Source: Nonomuraea rubra (GTDB taxonomy: Bacteria; Actinomycetota; Actinomycetes; Streptosporangiales; Streptosporangiaceae). Taken from it: 64,000 bases of DNA. A program made the position numbers and the translations under genes. The stretch lies in the NCBI RefSeq assembly GCF_014207985.1, contig NZ_JACHMI010000001.1:6865001-6929000 (forward strand), written 5' to 3'. This document shows, in pieces, positions 50,025-59,279 of the stretch. The stretch's first letter is position 1, and every line of letters begins with the position of its first letter. The notes below the pieces were generated by a model. That model was not told where the DNA came from and made no database searches. It saw only the letters and a program-made list of their open reading frames with translations.

Positions 50025-50723
50025 CTACGCAGGTGTCATGCCCCGTGCGTCGAGCACCTCCCGTCCGCGCCGCGACTCGGCGAAACGGTCGAGCATGGCG
50101 CGCAGTCCGGCCGCCTCGACGTTCGCGCCGAACGGCTCCGTCCCCGGCTCCATGCGCACGCCCTCGGCGAGCGGGCCGGCGATCACCGGATCGAAGCCGA
50201 GCGCGTTCACGATCGAGGCGGCCACTTCGACGTCGTCCGGGTCGTCGCCGGCGACGGCGATCGCGCGGCGGCCGGGCGCGCCGGCGGGACGGGCGCTCTC
50301 TTCCAGGTCGTGGTAGCCCATGTGGTTGAACGCCTTGACGACCCGGGCATGAGGCAGGAACGCCTGGACGATCTCGCTGGAGGACGTACGCGGGTCGGTG
50401 AGGTCGTCACGCGCCCCGTCCACGTCCTGCCAGTAGTTCATCGCGTCGAGCACCAGCTTGCCTCTCAGCGCCTCGGCGGGGACGTTGCGATACATGCCCA
50501 GCGGCAGGGCCAGCACCACGACGTCCGCCTCGGACGCGGCCTCCACGGCGGTCACCGCGACCGCGCCGGGCGTGACGATCTCGACGAGAAGGGAGATCCG
50601 CGCGGCCTCCCCGGAACCCGAGATCAGGACGCGGTAGCCGGCCGCGACGGCGAGGCGGGCCAGGACGGTGCCGACCTTGCCGGCGCCGAGGATGCCGATG
50701 GTACGAACGTCGCCGGGTCTCAT
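50025..50723 (-). CDS. NADPH-dependent F420 reductase-like / NAD(P)-binding oxidoreductase
   Basis: 232 residues, ATG overlapping the LLM gene stop (ATGA). The N-terminal Rossmann motif is [20 protein letters not shown], followed by [44 protein letters not shown] and [20 protein letters not shown]. These fit the F420_oxidored (NADP:F420 oxidoreductase-like) family. Placement next to an LLM enzyme, a family that includes F420-dependent members, is consistent with supplying a reduced deazaflavin. FMN use in the cluster is equally possible. Confidence 0.87.
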   Translation of the reverse strand: MRPGDVRTIGILGAGKVGTVLARLAVAAGYRVLISGSGEAARISLLVEIVTPGAVAVTAVEAASEADVVVLALPLGMYRNVPAEALRGKLVLDAMNYWQDVDGARDDLTDPRTSSSEIVQAFLPHARVVKAFNHMGYHDLEESARPAGAPGRRAIAVAGDDPDDVEVAASIVNALGFDPVIAGPLAEGVRMEPGTEPFGANVEAAGLRAMLDRFAESRRGREVLDARGMTPA

Positions 50724-51799
50724 GCTCGCTCCAGGCTGCCAGCGGGCTCCGCGGCCAGCAGCTCGCGTACCCGCGGGGCGACCTCGCGGCCGAGCAGCTC
50801 GATCGTGCGAGCGCGGGCGTCGCGGGGAAGGTGCATGATGTCGTACTTGAGGTCGAAGCGGCTCAGGTGGAGGTCACGGGCCATCTGGACGATCTTGCGG
50901 GCGACCGTCTCCGGCGATCCGACGAAGAGCGCGCCGTGCTCCAGCTCGGCTTCGTACCGCCGGCGGTCCGGCGCGTAGAAGCCGCGCTCGGCCGCCAGCG
51001 CCTGGACGACGGGCTGCCAGTACCGCCACCAGGTCTCCGCGGCCTGCTCGTCGGTGTCCGCGACGAGACCGAGCGAGTGCTGGCCGATCGGCAGCCCGGG
51101 GTGGCCGAAGCGTTCCAGCGCCGTGAGGTACAGCTCGACGTTCCTGGCGAAGCGCTGGGGTCGTCCGCCGATGATGGCCATCATGAGGGGCAGGCCGTGG
51201 CGGGCGGCGCGCAGCACCGAGTCCGGGCTGCCGCCCACCCCGATCCAGGTGGGGATGCCTCCCGGCCGCATGCGGGGGTGCAGCCGCTGCCCGGTGAGCG
51301 GCGTCCGCACCGTTCCCGACCAGGTCACCTCCTCCTCGCGCTCCAGCCGCAGGAAAAGATCGAGCTTCTCCTCGAACAGCCGCTCGTAGTCGGCCAGGTC
51401 GTAGCCGAACAGCGGGAACGACTCCGCTGCGGAGGCCCGGCCGAGCACGATCTGCGCGCGGCCGCCGGAGACCGCGTCGAGGGTGGAGAACTGCTGGTAC
51501 AGCCGGACCGGGTCGTTCGTGCTCAGGACCGTCACCGACGTGCCCAGCCCGATGCGCCGGGTGGCGGTGGCGATAGCGGCGAGCAGCACCGGGGTCGCGG
51601 AGTCGTTGTGCCCCTCCCGGTAGTGCTCCCCCACGCTGAAGACATCCACCCCCGCCGCCTCGGCCAGCCGGGCCTCCTCCACGAGCAGGCGCACGGTCTC
51701 GTCGTCGCCGAGCACCCGTCCGCCGTCCGTCGCCACCTCCCCGAACGAGTTGAGCCCCAGCTCGAAGCGTGGGGGTTCGATCCTGTCGTCGTTGGTCAC
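50720..51799 (-). CDS. LLM class flavin-dependent oxidoreductase (luciferase-like)
   Basis: 359 residues from a GTG preceded by CAGGGGAAAA. Luciferase-like TIM-barrel motifs: [80 protein letters not shown] and [20 protein letters not shown]. It needs reduced FMN or F420; an FMN reductase gene lies just upstream and an F420-reductase-like gene just downstream. It may oxidise an aldehyde, sulfonate or similar substrate. Confidence 0.9.
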   Translation of the reverse strand: MTNDDRIEPPRFELGLNSFGEVATDGGRVLGDDETVRLLVEEARLAEAAGVDVFSVGEHYREGHNDSATPVLLAAIATATRRIGLGTSVTVLSTNDPVRLYQQFSTLDAVSGGRAQIVLGRASAAESFPLFGYDLADYERLFEEKLDLFLRLEREEEVTWSGTVRTPLTGQRLHPRMRPGGIPTWIGVGGSPDSVLRAARHGLPLMMAIIGGRPQRFARNVELYLTALERFGHPGLPIGQHSLGLVADTDEQAAETWWRYWQPVVQALAAERGFYAPDRRRYEAELEHGALFVGSPETVARKIVQMARDLHLSRFDLKYDIMHLPRDARARTIELLGREVAPRVRELLAAEPAGSLERA

Positions 51800-51888
51800 G
51801 GTTTTCCCCTGCTTGCATCGTGGGTGTGGAGTGCGGAGATCGCCGCGCCGGCCGGGGAAGCCTGGGACCGGCCCCGGCCGGCACGGGG

Positions 51889-52452
51889 TCAGGCGGCCTG
51901 GCGCAGCGGGGCCAGGGCGCGACTCCAGGCGATGACCTCGTCCAGCATGGTGGTGAGAGCCGCCACCTGGTGCTCACCGGCCGCGAGCGTGCTGAAGTCG
52001 CGGAAGTCGGTGAACAGGGACAGGGCCACGTTGGTGCGTACGTCGGCGAGCTTCAGCTCGCCGCCGATCAGCCGCAGGTGCTCCGCCGCCCGGGCACCGC
52101 CGACGCTCCCGTAGGACACGATGCCGAACGCCTTGTGGTTCCACTCGGCGAACAGGTAGTCGATCGCGTTCTTCAGCACACCCGAGGTGGAGTGGTTGTA
52201 CTCCGGCGTCACCATGACGAAGCCGTCATAAGAGCCGATCTTGGCGGCCCACGCCCTGGTGTGCTCGTTCTGGTACTGGCCGTAGGCCGGCGGCATGGGC
52301 TCGTCCAGATGCGGGAGCGGGTAATCCAGCAGGTCCACGAGCTCGAAGACGGCGTCGTTGCGCCGGGAGGCATGCTCCAGCACCCAGCGCGCCACCTGCG
52401 CGCCGTTGCGGCCGGGGCGGGTGCTGCCGAGGATGATGCCCATACGGATCAT
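51889..52452 (-). CDS. NADPH-dependent FMN reductase
   Basis: 187 residues; ATG at 52452 with AAAGGA upstream. Flavodoxin-like fold: GIILGSTRPGRNGAQVARWV (FMN phosphate loop), YDGFVMVTPEYNHSTSGVLK with the family PEYN motif, and GIVSYGSVGGARAAEHLRLI. It likely supplies FMNH2 to the LLM oxygenase 90 bp downstream. The HxlR gene upstream on the same strand is the likely regulator. Confidence 0.92.
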   Translation of the reverse strand: MIRMGIILGSTRPGRNGAQVARWVLEHASRRNDAVFELVDLLDYPLPHLDEPMPPAYGQYQNEHTRAWAAKIGSYDGFVMVTPEYNHSTSGVLKNAIDYLFAEWNHKAFGIVSYGSVGGARAAEHLRLIGGELKLADVRTNVALSLFTDFRDFSTLAAGEHQVAALTTMLDEVIAWSRALAPLRQAA

Positions 52453-52683
52453 TGCGGGGTCCTTTCAACACGGATGCGGCTTGGGAGCCAGGAGTTGCCG
52501 CCCGGTGCCGGGAGAGGCCCGGTCAGGGCAGGGTGAACCGCGAGCTCTCCACCGTGACGGCGTGAGGGATCCGCGTTCCTCGCCTTGCCGCCCAGGCCGG
52601 CGGCGGCTTCCCCGTATTGACTACACGGCGATGATCGGTAACTTCAATTGAACCCAGGTCACATGAAGTGAACCGGCCGGATC

Positions 52684-53106
52684 TCAGCCGAGATCGTCGG
52701 TGTCGAGGCCGGCCGCCTGGTCGAAGGCATGGCGGTTGGCGCGGATCGTGTCCTGGTGGTCGGCCGCCCACCGGGTGAGCGCCAGGACCGGCTCGGACAG
52801 CGTGCGCCCGAACGGAGTGACCTCGTACTCGACCCGGGGTGGGATCTCCGCGTAGACCACCCGCTTGACGAGCCCGTCCCGCTCCAGGTTGCGCAACGTC
52901 AGGGTCAGCATGCGGCGGGAGATGCCGGGCGCCGTCCGCAACAGGCCGGTGAAGCGCATCGGCTCCTTGTCGAGCAACCCGATGAGGATCAGGCTCCACT
53001 TGTCGCCCACCCGGTCCAGCACGGACCGCAGAACATCCGGGTCGTGCTCCAGACACGTCCGGCCCAGCGAACGCAGCACCCTGTCCGCCTCAACCTGGTG
53101 CGACAT
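52684..53106 (-). CDS. HxlR-family transcriptional regulator
   Basis: 140 residues from ATG 53106 (GGAGGAGG upstream); a GTG seven codons earlier is an alternative. The HxlR winged helix is SVLDRVGDKWSLILIGLLDK, MRFTGLLRTAPGISRRMLTL, TLRNLERDGLVKRVVYAEIP and PRVEYEVTPFGRTL. A Cys near the N-terminus (RTCLEHD) could sense electrophiles or disulfide stress, as in YodB/HypR types. It precedes the redox cluster and is divergent from a TetR gene. Confidence 0.9.
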   Translation of the reverse strand: MSHQVEADRVLRSLGRTCLEHDPDVLRSVLDRVGDKWSLILIGLLDKEPMRFTGLLRTAPGISRRMLTLTLRNLERDGLVKRVVYAEIPPRVEYEVTPFGRTLSEPVLALTRWAADHQDTIRANRHAFDQAAGLDTDDLG

Positions 53107-53152
53107 GGCCCCCGCCTCCTCCGTCACCCGAAGGTGACCAAGTCACGTGCTC

Positions 53153-53192
53153 ATAACGGTTATCGAAGAGTACATCAGTAAGCAAAAGTAAC
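53153..53192. promoter_or_regulatory. Divergent HxlR/TetR intergenic operators
   Basis: ATAACGGTTAT (53153-53163) is a 5-bp-arm palindrome. AGTAAG (53177-53182) and AGTAAC (53187-53192) repeat directly at a 10-bp, one-turn spacing. They lie between the hxlR-like start (53106) and the TetR start (53303), where binding could control either gene. Confidence 0.4.
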
Positions 53193-53302
53193 CTTCTGCG
53201 GAGCGTCGCCGTGATCGTGCCGGAGATCCGGGCCGGCGCCGGCGTGGCCGTGGTAGCCGACCGGTCAGGTATTCGGGAGCCGCCGGGTCGTACGCTGGTG
53301 GC

Positions 53303-53923
53303 ATGGGACGGACCAGCGATGCCAGGGAGAAGATCCTCGACGCCGCGCGCACGCTCATCGAGCTGCGCGGCTACTCCGCCTTAGGCGTAGCGGAGATCTG
53401 CAAGGCGGCCGGCGTGCCCAAGGGCAGTTTCTACTACTTCTTCGCGTCCAAGGAGGCCCTCGCCCTGGCGGTCATCGACGAGCACTGGGCCGCCCAGGAA
53501 CGCGACTGGAAGCGGATCCTGAGCGGTCAGGCGCCGCCGTTGCAGCGGTTGCGGCGGCTGTTCGAGGCGACGGAGGCCACCATGCGCACCGGGCAGCGCA
53601 GCTGCGGCAGCGTCGCGGGGTGCCTGTTCGGCAACCTGACGCTGGAGCTGAGCAACCAGACCGAGGCCATCCGCGTACGGCTGCAGGAGATCTTCGACGT
53701 GCAGGTCGAGATGATCGAGGCGGTCATCGCCGAGGCCGTCGCGCGGGAGGAGGCCGGCGTGTCCGATACCCGGCAGGCCGCGCGGTCGGTGGTGGCGCAG
53801 TTGGAGGGACAGGTCCTGTTCGCCAAGCTGTACAACGACCCGCAGCGGATGGGCGCCCTGTGGGCCGGCTGCCTGGCGCTGCTCGGCGCCGACGCGCCCG
53901 GCGAGGTGGCCGCCGGGCTCTGA
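53303..53923 (+). CDS. TetR/AcrR family regulator
   Basis: 206 residues; ATG at 53303 has no ribosome site and a TACGCT about 10 bp upstream, so a leaderless message is likely. HTH: AREKILDAARTLIELRGYSA, EICKAAGVPKGSFYYFFASK. The C-terminal domain contains the QRSCGSVAGCLFGNLTLELS segment, which marks the TetR_C_16/AcuR-like group with two Cys near the ligand pocket; such members respond to acrylate, aldehydes or quinones. Divergent from hxlR and followed by a LysR gene. Confidence 0.9.
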   Translation: MGRTSDAREKILDAARTLIELRGYSALGVAEICKAAGVPKGSFYYFFASKEALALAVIDEHWAAQERDWKRILSGQAPPLQRLRRLFEATEATMRTGQRSCGSVAGCLFGNLTLELSNQTEAIRVRLQEIFDVQVEMIEAVIAEAVAREEAGVSDTRQAARSVVAQLEGQVLFAKLYNDPQRMGALWAGCLALLGADAPGEVAAGL

Positions 53924-53974
53924 CGTGCTCCGCTGGTAGCCGCAGCCTCCTACGTGGCCCAGTAGCATGACGGA

Positions 53975-54895
53975 GTGGAGCTGCGTCAGCTGCGATACTT
54001 CGTCGCGGTCGCCGAGGAGCTGAACTTCGGCCGTGCCGCCGGGCGGCTGCTGATCGCCGGGCCTTCGCTGTCCCAGCAGATCAAGGCGCTGGAACGGGAT
54101 CTGGGTGTGCGCCTGTTCGACCGGGATCGCCGTTCGGTGTCGCTCACCCCGGCCGGGGCCACGCTGCTCGCGGACGCGCGGGCTCTGCTGGAGCGTGCCG
54201 ACGAGCTGCGCCACCGGGCCCGGCGGCTGTCCGGCTCCGAGCCGGTCCGGCTCGGCTACGTGAACTGGCTGCCGCCGGACCTGGGCGCTCGCACCGCGGC
54301 GGTGGCGCAGGTGCACCTCGACGCGTGGGTGGCGCCGTCCCACACGCAGGCGGCCCGCGTCGCCGACGGCGGTCTTGATCTGGCGGTTTGCTGGGTGCGC
54401 GCCGCCGACCTGGCGGAACGCGGGCTGCGCGCGCAACTCATCGGCGCCGATCGGCTGTATGCGGTAGCCACCGGTCACGACACCGGCGACGTCTCCGCCC
54501 GGGAGACCGCGATCCTGCTCGATGACGACGTCACGTCCTGGTCGTCGTGGAACGTCTACGCCGAGGAACTGGCCGCCCGGACCGGGGCGCGCGCCGTGCG
54601 CATCTCCGACGGCGGGATCACCGGTCCGGCCTTCTTCGACCACGTACGCCGCTGCCGCCGCCCGGTGATCAACTCGCCCAAGGGCCAGGCCGCGCCGCTG
54701 CCGCCGGATCTGGTGCGGCGGCGGATCGTCGCGCCGGAGGTCTACTGGACGTGGTCGCTGGTGTGGCGGCGAGGAGAGGATCGCACCTCGGTGCTCGACG
54801 TCGTGGAGGCCCTGCGCGCCGACGGCCACTTCGGCATTCACGACCCTGGCTCCTGGCTGCCCGAGGACGACCCGCACCGGCGCCGACGTCTCTAG
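53975..54895 (+). CDS. LysR family transcriptional regulator
   Basis: 306 residues from a GTG at 53975; TAGCAT about seven bases upstream suggests a leaderless transcript. The LysR HTH is MELRQLRYFVAVAEELNFGR, AAGRLLIAGPSLSQQIKALE, GVRLFDRDRRSVSLTPAGA. The effector domain is somewhat short and starts at PVRLGYVNWLPPDLG. It lies between the redox cluster and the SDR operon starting at 55043, with which it is codirectional. Either could be its target. Confidence 0.92.
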   Translation: MELRQLRYFVAVAEELNFGRAAGRLLIAGPSLSQQIKALERDLGVRLFDRDRRSVSLTPAGATLLADARALLERADELRHRARRLSGSEPVRLGYVNWLPPDLGARTAAVAQVHLDAWVAPSHTQAARVADGGLDLAVCWVRAADLAERGLRAQLIGADRLYAVATGHDTGDVSARETAILLDDDVTSWSSWNVYAEELAARTGARAVRISDGGITGPAFFDHVRRCRRPVINSPKGQAAPLPPDLVRRRIVAPEVYWTWSLVWRRGEDRTSVLDVVEALRADGHFGIHDPGSWLPEDDPHRRRRL

Positions 54896-54988
54896 GAGCC
54901 TGAGGCTCTCAGCTGAGAGGATGCCGGTCCTGGCTCCACCGGCATGGAGCCTGGCCTTCCCCGCGTTAGCAGCCTACGTTGGCACACG

Positions 54989-55010
54989 GATAGACGACCG
55001 ATCGTCTATC
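54989..55010. promoter_or_regulatory. Perfect palindromic operator, arms GATAGACGA / TCGTCTATC
   Basis: Two 9-bp arms, GATAGACGA and TCGTCTATC, are separated by CCGA. The palindrome is 33 bp before the SDR ATG at 55043 and overlaps the expected promoter. Shape and size are typical of a TetR-family site. The TetR gene at 53303 is the nearest candidate ligand-responsive repressor. Confidence 0.7.
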
Positions 55011-55042
55011 ACGATGATCGGCACGCAGGAGAAGGGTTCATC

Positions 55043-55765
55043 ATGAGCATTCAGCAGCAGCAGCGGGTCGCTGTGGTGACGGGGGCGTCGCAGGGCCTCG
55101 GTGCCGGAGTGGTGGAGGGTTACCGCAAGCTGGGTTACGCGGTGGTCGCGGTCTCCCGCACCATCGCCCCCTCCGCCGATCCCCACGTCGTGACCGTCCA
55201 GGGCGATGTGGCCGACCGGGCCACCGCCGAACGCGCGGTCACCGCGGCCGTGGAGCGGTTCGGCCGCCTGGACACCCTCGTCAACAACGCGGGAATCTTC
55301 ATCGCCAAGCCGTTCACCGACTACACGCTCGACGACTACACCGCCGCGCGCGGGGTGAACCTCGACGGCTTCTTCCACATCACCCAACTGGCCATCGCCC
55401 AGATGCTCGAGCAAGGCAGCGGCCACGTCGTCACGATCACCACCAGCCTGGTCGACAACGCCGACGGTCGCGTCCCATCCGTGCTGGCCTCACTGACCAA
55501 GGGCGGCCTGCAGTCCGCCACCAAGTCCCTGGCCATCGAATACGCCACCCGCGGCATCCGGGTCAACGCCGTCTCACCCGGCACCATCAAAACCCCGATG
55601 CACCCACAGGAGAACCACCAGACCCTGGCCGCACTCCACCCCATCGGCCGGATGGGCGAACCCAGCGACATCACCGACGCCATCCTGTTCCTGGAGAACG
55701 CACCCTTCATCACCGGCGAAATCCTGCACGTCGACGGCGGCATGAGCGCCGGACACCGATCATGA
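55043..55765 (+). CDS. SDR family protein with non-canonical active site
   Basis: 240 residues; ATG at 55043 with AGGAGAAGGG upstream. Rossmann start VAVVTGASQGLGAGVVEGYR, NNAGIFIAKPFTDYTLDDYT, C-terminal VNAVSPGTIKTPMHPQEN and ILHVDGGMSAGH. Where classical SDRs have YxxxK the protein reads VLASLTKGGL: Lys is present but the Tyr position holds Leu or Ala. It may be a divergent SDR using another acid or acting as a binding protein. First gene of a five-gene operon; the stop overlaps the next start (ATGA). Confidence 0.88.
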   Translation: MSIQQQQRVAVVTGASQGLGAGVVEGYRKLGYAVVAVSRTIAPSADPHVVTVQGDVADRATAERAVTAAVERFGRLDTLVNNAGIFIAKPFTDYTLDDYTAARGVNLDGFFHITQLAIAQMLEQGSGHVVTITTSLVDNADGRVPSVLASLTKGGLQSATKSLAIEYATRGIRVNAVSPGTIKTPMHPQENHQTLAALHPIGRMGEPSDITDAILFLENAPFITGEILHVDGGMSAGHRS

Positions 55766-56127
55766 ACACCAGCACCGAAGCAGCGCTCCAGGACATCCTG
55801 GACCGGTGGAAGGCCGGCGTCGACGCACACCGGCCGCAGCAGGTCGCCGACCTGTTCACCGAAGACGCGATCTTCCAGGGGCTGCGCCCCTACAGCGTCG
55901 GCCGGCCCGGCATCGCCGCCTACTACGACTCCCAGCCGCCCGGCCTGGCCGCCCACTACCGCATCGTCGAGACCCGGACCCTCGCCGACGACCTCGTCCT
56001 CGGCTACCTCGCCGTCGACTTCACCTTCACCGACCGGCGCACCCTCCACGTGTGGCTGAGCGTGCTCGTGAAACGAACAGAAGACGGCTGGCAGATCGCC
56101 CACTACCAGGTCTCCCACCTCGACTGA
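55762..56127 (+). CDS. SnoaL/NTF2-like small protein (SgcJ/EcaC type)
   Basis: 121 residues, ATG overlapping the SDR stop. Cone-shaped NTF2-like fold pattern: LQDILDRWKAGVDAHRPQQV, ADLFTEDAIFQGLRPYSVGR, PGIAAYYDSQPPG and VLVKRTEDGWQIAHYQVSHL. SgcJ/EcaC-like members act as small oxygenases, isomerases or ligand-binding subunits in secondary metabolism and detoxification. Substrate unknown. Confidence 0.85.
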   Translation: MNTSTEAALQDILDRWKAGVDAHRPQQVADLFTEDAIFQGLRPYSVGRPGIAAYYDSQPPGLAAHYRIVETRTLADDLVLGYLAVDFTFTDRRTLHVWLSVLVKRTEDGWQIAHYQVSHLD

Positions 56128-56152
56128 GAACCAGGCGCAGGAGGCGCACATC

Positions 56153-56770
56153 ATGGACATGAAACTCGAAGTGATCGTCGTGCCGGTCACGGACGTCGAC
56201 CGGGCCAAGAGCTTCTACACCGGGCTGGGCTGGCGGCTGGACGCCGACCTCGCCACCGGCGAGGGCTTCCGGGTGGTACAGGTGACCCCGCCCGGCTCAC
56301 CCGCCTCGGTCATCTTCGGCACCTCGGTCACGTCCCAGACCCCGGGCTCGGCACAGGGCCTGCACCTGATCGTCGACGACATCGCAGCCGCCCACGACGA
56401 GCTCAAGCGGCTCGGCGCGAACCCGAGCGAAGTCTTCCACGACGCCGGCGGCGTCTTCCACCACGCCGGCACCGACGCCCGCGTGCCCGGCCCGGACCCG
56501 CAACGCCGCAGCTACGGCTCGTTCCTGTCGTTCAGCGACCCCGACGGCAACGGCTGGATCCTGCAGGAGGTCACCACCCGGCTCCCCGGACGGCTGGACC
56601 CGTCCGTCACCACCTTCGCCTCAGCCCCGGACCTCGCCGCGGCGCTACGCCGTGCCGCAGCCGCGCACGGCGAGCACGAGGCCCGCACCGGCGCCGAGGA
56701 CCCCAACTGGCCCGACTGGTACGCCGACTACCTGGTACGCGAACAAGCCGGAAGCGATCTCCCGAGATGA
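56153..56770 (+). CDS. VOC (glyoxalase/bleomycin-resistance) family protein with C-terminal extension
   Basis: 205 residues; ATG at 56153 with AGGAGG upstream. VOC pattern: KLEVIVVPVTDVDRAKSFYT, GLGWRLDADLATGEGFRVVQ, GLHLIVDDIAAAHDELKRLG and FLSFSDPDGNGWILQEVTTR, with His in LHLIV and Glu in LQEV as likely metal ligands. A 50-residue tail (EDPNWPDWYADYLVREQAG) is shared by a subgroup of actinobacterial VOC proteins. Its stop overlaps the ADH start. Confidence 0.88.
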   Translation: MDMKLEVIVVPVTDVDRAKSFYTGLGWRLDADLATGEGFRVVQVTPPGSPASVIFGTSVTSQTPGSAQGLHLIVDDIAAAHDELKRLGANPSEVFHDAGGVFHHAGTDARVPGPDPQRRSYGSFLSFSDPDGNGWILQEVTTRLPGRLDPSVTTFASAPDLAAALRRAAAAHGEHEARTGAEDPNWPDWYADYLVREQAGSDLPR

Positions 56771-57618
56771 ACAACCCCGCCCACCACGCCTCCACCTACC
56801 GGGCCTTCACCGTCACCGGCAGGCGGCAGTTCGCCCTCGTCGAGCGCGAGCGACACGAGCCGGCACCCGGGCAGGTCCGCATCCGGGTCGAAGCCTGCGG
56901 AATCTGCCACACCGACGCCCTCGCCGTGGAGGGGCTGCGGCCGGACCCGTCGGCGCCGATCGCGCCCGGTCACGAGATCATCGGCGTGATCGAGGCCGTC
57001 GGCGCCGGGGCCGATCCGACGTGGCGGCCCGGCGACCGCGTCGGCGTCGGCGTCGGCTTCCTCGGCGGGCAGGACAACACGTGCGAGCCGTGCCGGCGCG
57101 GCGACTTCGTCAACTGCTCCGACCAGCCGCAGACCGGCACCGCCGTGGACGGCGGCTACGCCGAAGTGACCTACGCGCGGGCGACCGGCCTCGTTCGGAT
57201 CCCGCCCGGCCTCGACCCTCTCGCCGGCGCACCTCTGCTGTGCGCGGGCCTGACCATGTACAACGCGCTGATCTCGGCATCCGCGCGGCCCGGCTCCCTG
57301 GTCGCCGTGCAAGGCCTGGGCGGCCTTGCCACCTCGGCATCCAGTACGCCCGCGCGCCCGGCCACCGGGTCGTCGCCATCGCCCGGGGCACCGCCAAGGC
57401 CACGCTCGCCGCAGAACTCGGCGCCCACCACTACGTCGACAGCGCGCAGACCGACCCCGGCGCCGCCCTGCGACGAGGTGTTCCCGCTGAGCGAGGCGCC
57501 CAAGGCCTACGAACGCGTGATCAACGGGGACGCCCGCTTCCGCATCGTCCTCGCCGGGTTCGTTCACCAGGAGATCGGAACACGCGAAGGAAAGCCATGT
57601 CCTGCTACCGCACGCTGA
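56767..57618 (+). pseudogene. Zinc-dependent alcohol dehydrogenase, frameshifted and internally deleted
   Basis: ATG at 56767 overlaps the VOC stop. The catalytic domain is intact: RIRVEACGICHTDALAVEGL, PGHEIIGVIEAVGAGADPTW and four-Cys structural zinc loop region CEPCRRGDFVNC. At about 57322 (GGCGGCCTTG) one base is missing; the Rossmann part GHLGIQYARAPGHRVVAIAR then lies in another frame. After GAALR about 80 residues are lost and frame one resumes with EVFPLSEAPKAYERVINGDA RFRIVLA. The NAD-binding domain is broken, so the enzyme is inactive. Confidence 0.85.
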
Positions 57619-58451
57619 CGGTCGACGGCCTCGACATCTTCTATCGCGAGGCGGGGCCGGCCGATGCGCCGGTCCTGCTCCTGCTGCATGGCTTCCCGTC
57701 CTCCTCACGGATGTACGAGCCGCTGCTGCGGCACCTGGCCGACCGCTGGCGGCTGGTCGCGCCCGACTATCCGGGATTCGGGCACAGCAGCGCTCCCCCA
57801 CCGGCCGGCTTTGCCTACACCTTCGACCACCTGGCGGAGGTGATGAACCGCTTCGCGGACACGCTCGGCATCGACCGCTACACGCTCTTCGTGCAGGACT
57901 ACGGCGGCCCGGTCGGGTTCCGGATGGCCATGGCGCACCCCGACCGACTCGACGGGCTCATCATCCAGAACGCCGTGGCCCACGACAGCGGGCTCGGGCC
58001 GCTGTGGCAGACCAGGCGCGCGTTCTGGGCCGACCGCGCCGCCCACGAACCGGCGCTGCGGGAGACCTTCCTCTCCCTCGACGCCACCCGGGCCCGGCAC
58101 CTCGGCACCGATCCGTCGGTCGAGTGCTACGACCCGGACCTGTGGACCGACGAGTACGCCTTCCTGACCCGGCCCGGGCAGGCCGAAATCCAGGTGGAAC
58201 TGTTCTACGACTACCGCACCAACGTAGCCGCCTACCCCGTCTGGCAGCGGTGGCTACGCGAGCATCAGCCCCGCACGCTGGTGCTCTGGGGACGCTACGA
58301 CAGCTCGTTCCAGGTCCAGGAGGCCGACAACTACCAGGCCGATCTCCCGGAGGCGCGGGTGCACGTGCTCGACGGCGGCCACTTCGTCCTCGACACGCGC
58401 GCCGACGAGGCGGCCGAGCACATCAGAGCCTTCCTGGACCAGCGGGGATAG
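57597..58451 (+). CDS. Alpha/beta hydrolase (haloalkane dehalogenase/epoxide hydrolase-like)
   Basis: 284 residues; ATG at 57597 with GAAGGAAA upstream. LLLLHGFPSSSRMYEPLLRH carries the oxyanion HGFP motif. The nucleophile is Asp in LFVQDYGGPVGF, the acid lies in LVLWGRYDSSFQVQEA and the His in LDGGHFVLDTRADEAA. An Asp nucleophile indicates a dehalogenase or epoxide-hydrolase mechanism rather than an esterase. It overlaps the tail of the broken ADH frame by 22 bp and is the last gene of the operon. Confidence 0.9.
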   Translation: MSCYRTLTVDGLDIFYREAGPADAPVLLLLHGFPSSSRMYEPLLRHLADRWRLVAPDYPGFGHSSAPPPAGFAYTFDHLAEVMNRFADTLGIDRYTLFVQDYGGPVGFRMAMAHPDRLDGLIIQNAVAHDSGLGPLWQTRRAFWADRAAHEPALRETFLSLDATRARHLGTDPSVECYDPDLWTDEYAFLTRPGQAEIQVELFYDYRTNVAAYPVWQRWLREHQPRTLVLWGRYDSSFQVQEADNYQADLPEARVHVLDGGHFVLDTRADEAAEHIRAFLDQRG

Positions 58452-58589
58452 GCAGGTGACCACAAGGGGCTGTGCCCGTCAAGCCGCGAGATCGAGCCCT
58501 GGCGAAGCTTTGACGACTCATGGCGTGCAGGCTACCTGCGCTGAGGATTGGACGACCCGATCGCCTCATAGCGTGACCCCATGGGGTGA

Positions 58590-58706
58590 AAAAGGCGGCA
58601 ATCAGGCCTGACCAGCGGCGAGAAGGCTGAGCCGGCCGCTGCCAGGCGCCGCATCGCCGAGCTGGAGACCGAGCTGCAGGCCACCCGGCGCGACGCCGGC
58701 GCACTA
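58590..58706 (+). mobile_element. Possible IS3-type OrfA/helical fragment
   Basis: The plus strand reads SGEKAEPAAARRRIAELETE, LQATRRDAGALR. This leucine-zipper-like texture resembles the C-terminal helix of IS3-family OrfA proteins, but it is only about 35 residues with no other IS feature. The rest of 58452-58703 contains nothing recognisable. Confidence 0.25.
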
Positions 58707-59267
58707 CGCTCCAGCCTGCCCCAGCGCGGCCAGCACGCCCGGCAGGACGGCCGCGCGGAAGGCGGCGTCCAGCTCCGCAGGCGAGGCATCGGTCTCACCG
58801 TCCACCCACGCCCGCAGCAGCCCCATGAACGCGCCCACCACACAGATCACCAGCAGATCGAGCACGGCCGACTCCCGGCCGCCCGCCGCGATCAGCTCGC
58901 CCTTCACCGCGGCGGCGAGCAACCGCTCACCCCGCGCGTGCACCAGCCCGCCACTGCGCCGGCCCATCAACGCCCGCACCAGCCGCTCCTGCTCCCGCAC
59001 GTGCTCGAACATCGGCCGGCTGAACGAGAACAACTCCCCCGCGCCCTGCGCCGACGGCATCGGATGGAGGAAGGTCAGCTCCTCGACGTTGCTGAACAGC
59101 ACGTCCTGCTTGTCGGTGAAGTGCGCGTAGAACGTGGAGCGGCCCACGTCCGCCCGGCTGATGATGTCGCTGACGGTCACCCCGTCGTACCCCTTGTCCA
59201 GAATCAGCTCCACCAGCGCCTGCTGGATCAGCCGCCGCGTCCGCCGCACCCGCCGATCTCCGGACAC
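58704..59267 (-). CDS. TetR/AcrR family regulator
   Basis: 187 residues from a GTG at 59267 with AGAGGG upstream; a GTG at 59294 would add nine residues. HTH: TRRLIQQALVELILDKGYDG, DIISRADVGRSTFYAHFTDK, with C-terminal helices (AVLDLLVICVVGAFMGLLRA). It is divergent from the methyltransferase gene at 59383 and likely controls it through the inverted TGTTCGGT/ACCGAACA sites between them. Confidence 0.9.
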   Translation of the reverse strand: MSGDRRVRRTRRLIQQALVELILDKGYDGVTVSDIISRADVGRSTFYAHFTDKQDVLFSNVEELTFLHPMPSAQGAGELFSFSRPMFEHVREQERLVRALMGRRSGGLVHARGERLLAAAVKGELIAAGGRESAVLDLLVICVVGAFMGLLRAWVDGETDASPAELDAAFRAAVLPGVLAALGQAGA

Positions 59268-59279
59268 TTTCCCGCCCTC

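Noticed and set aside
58580..58600. CCCCATGGGG hairpin followed by A-rich DNA as a terminator
   Set aside because: Stem is only 5 bp and it is not placed just after a gene end.
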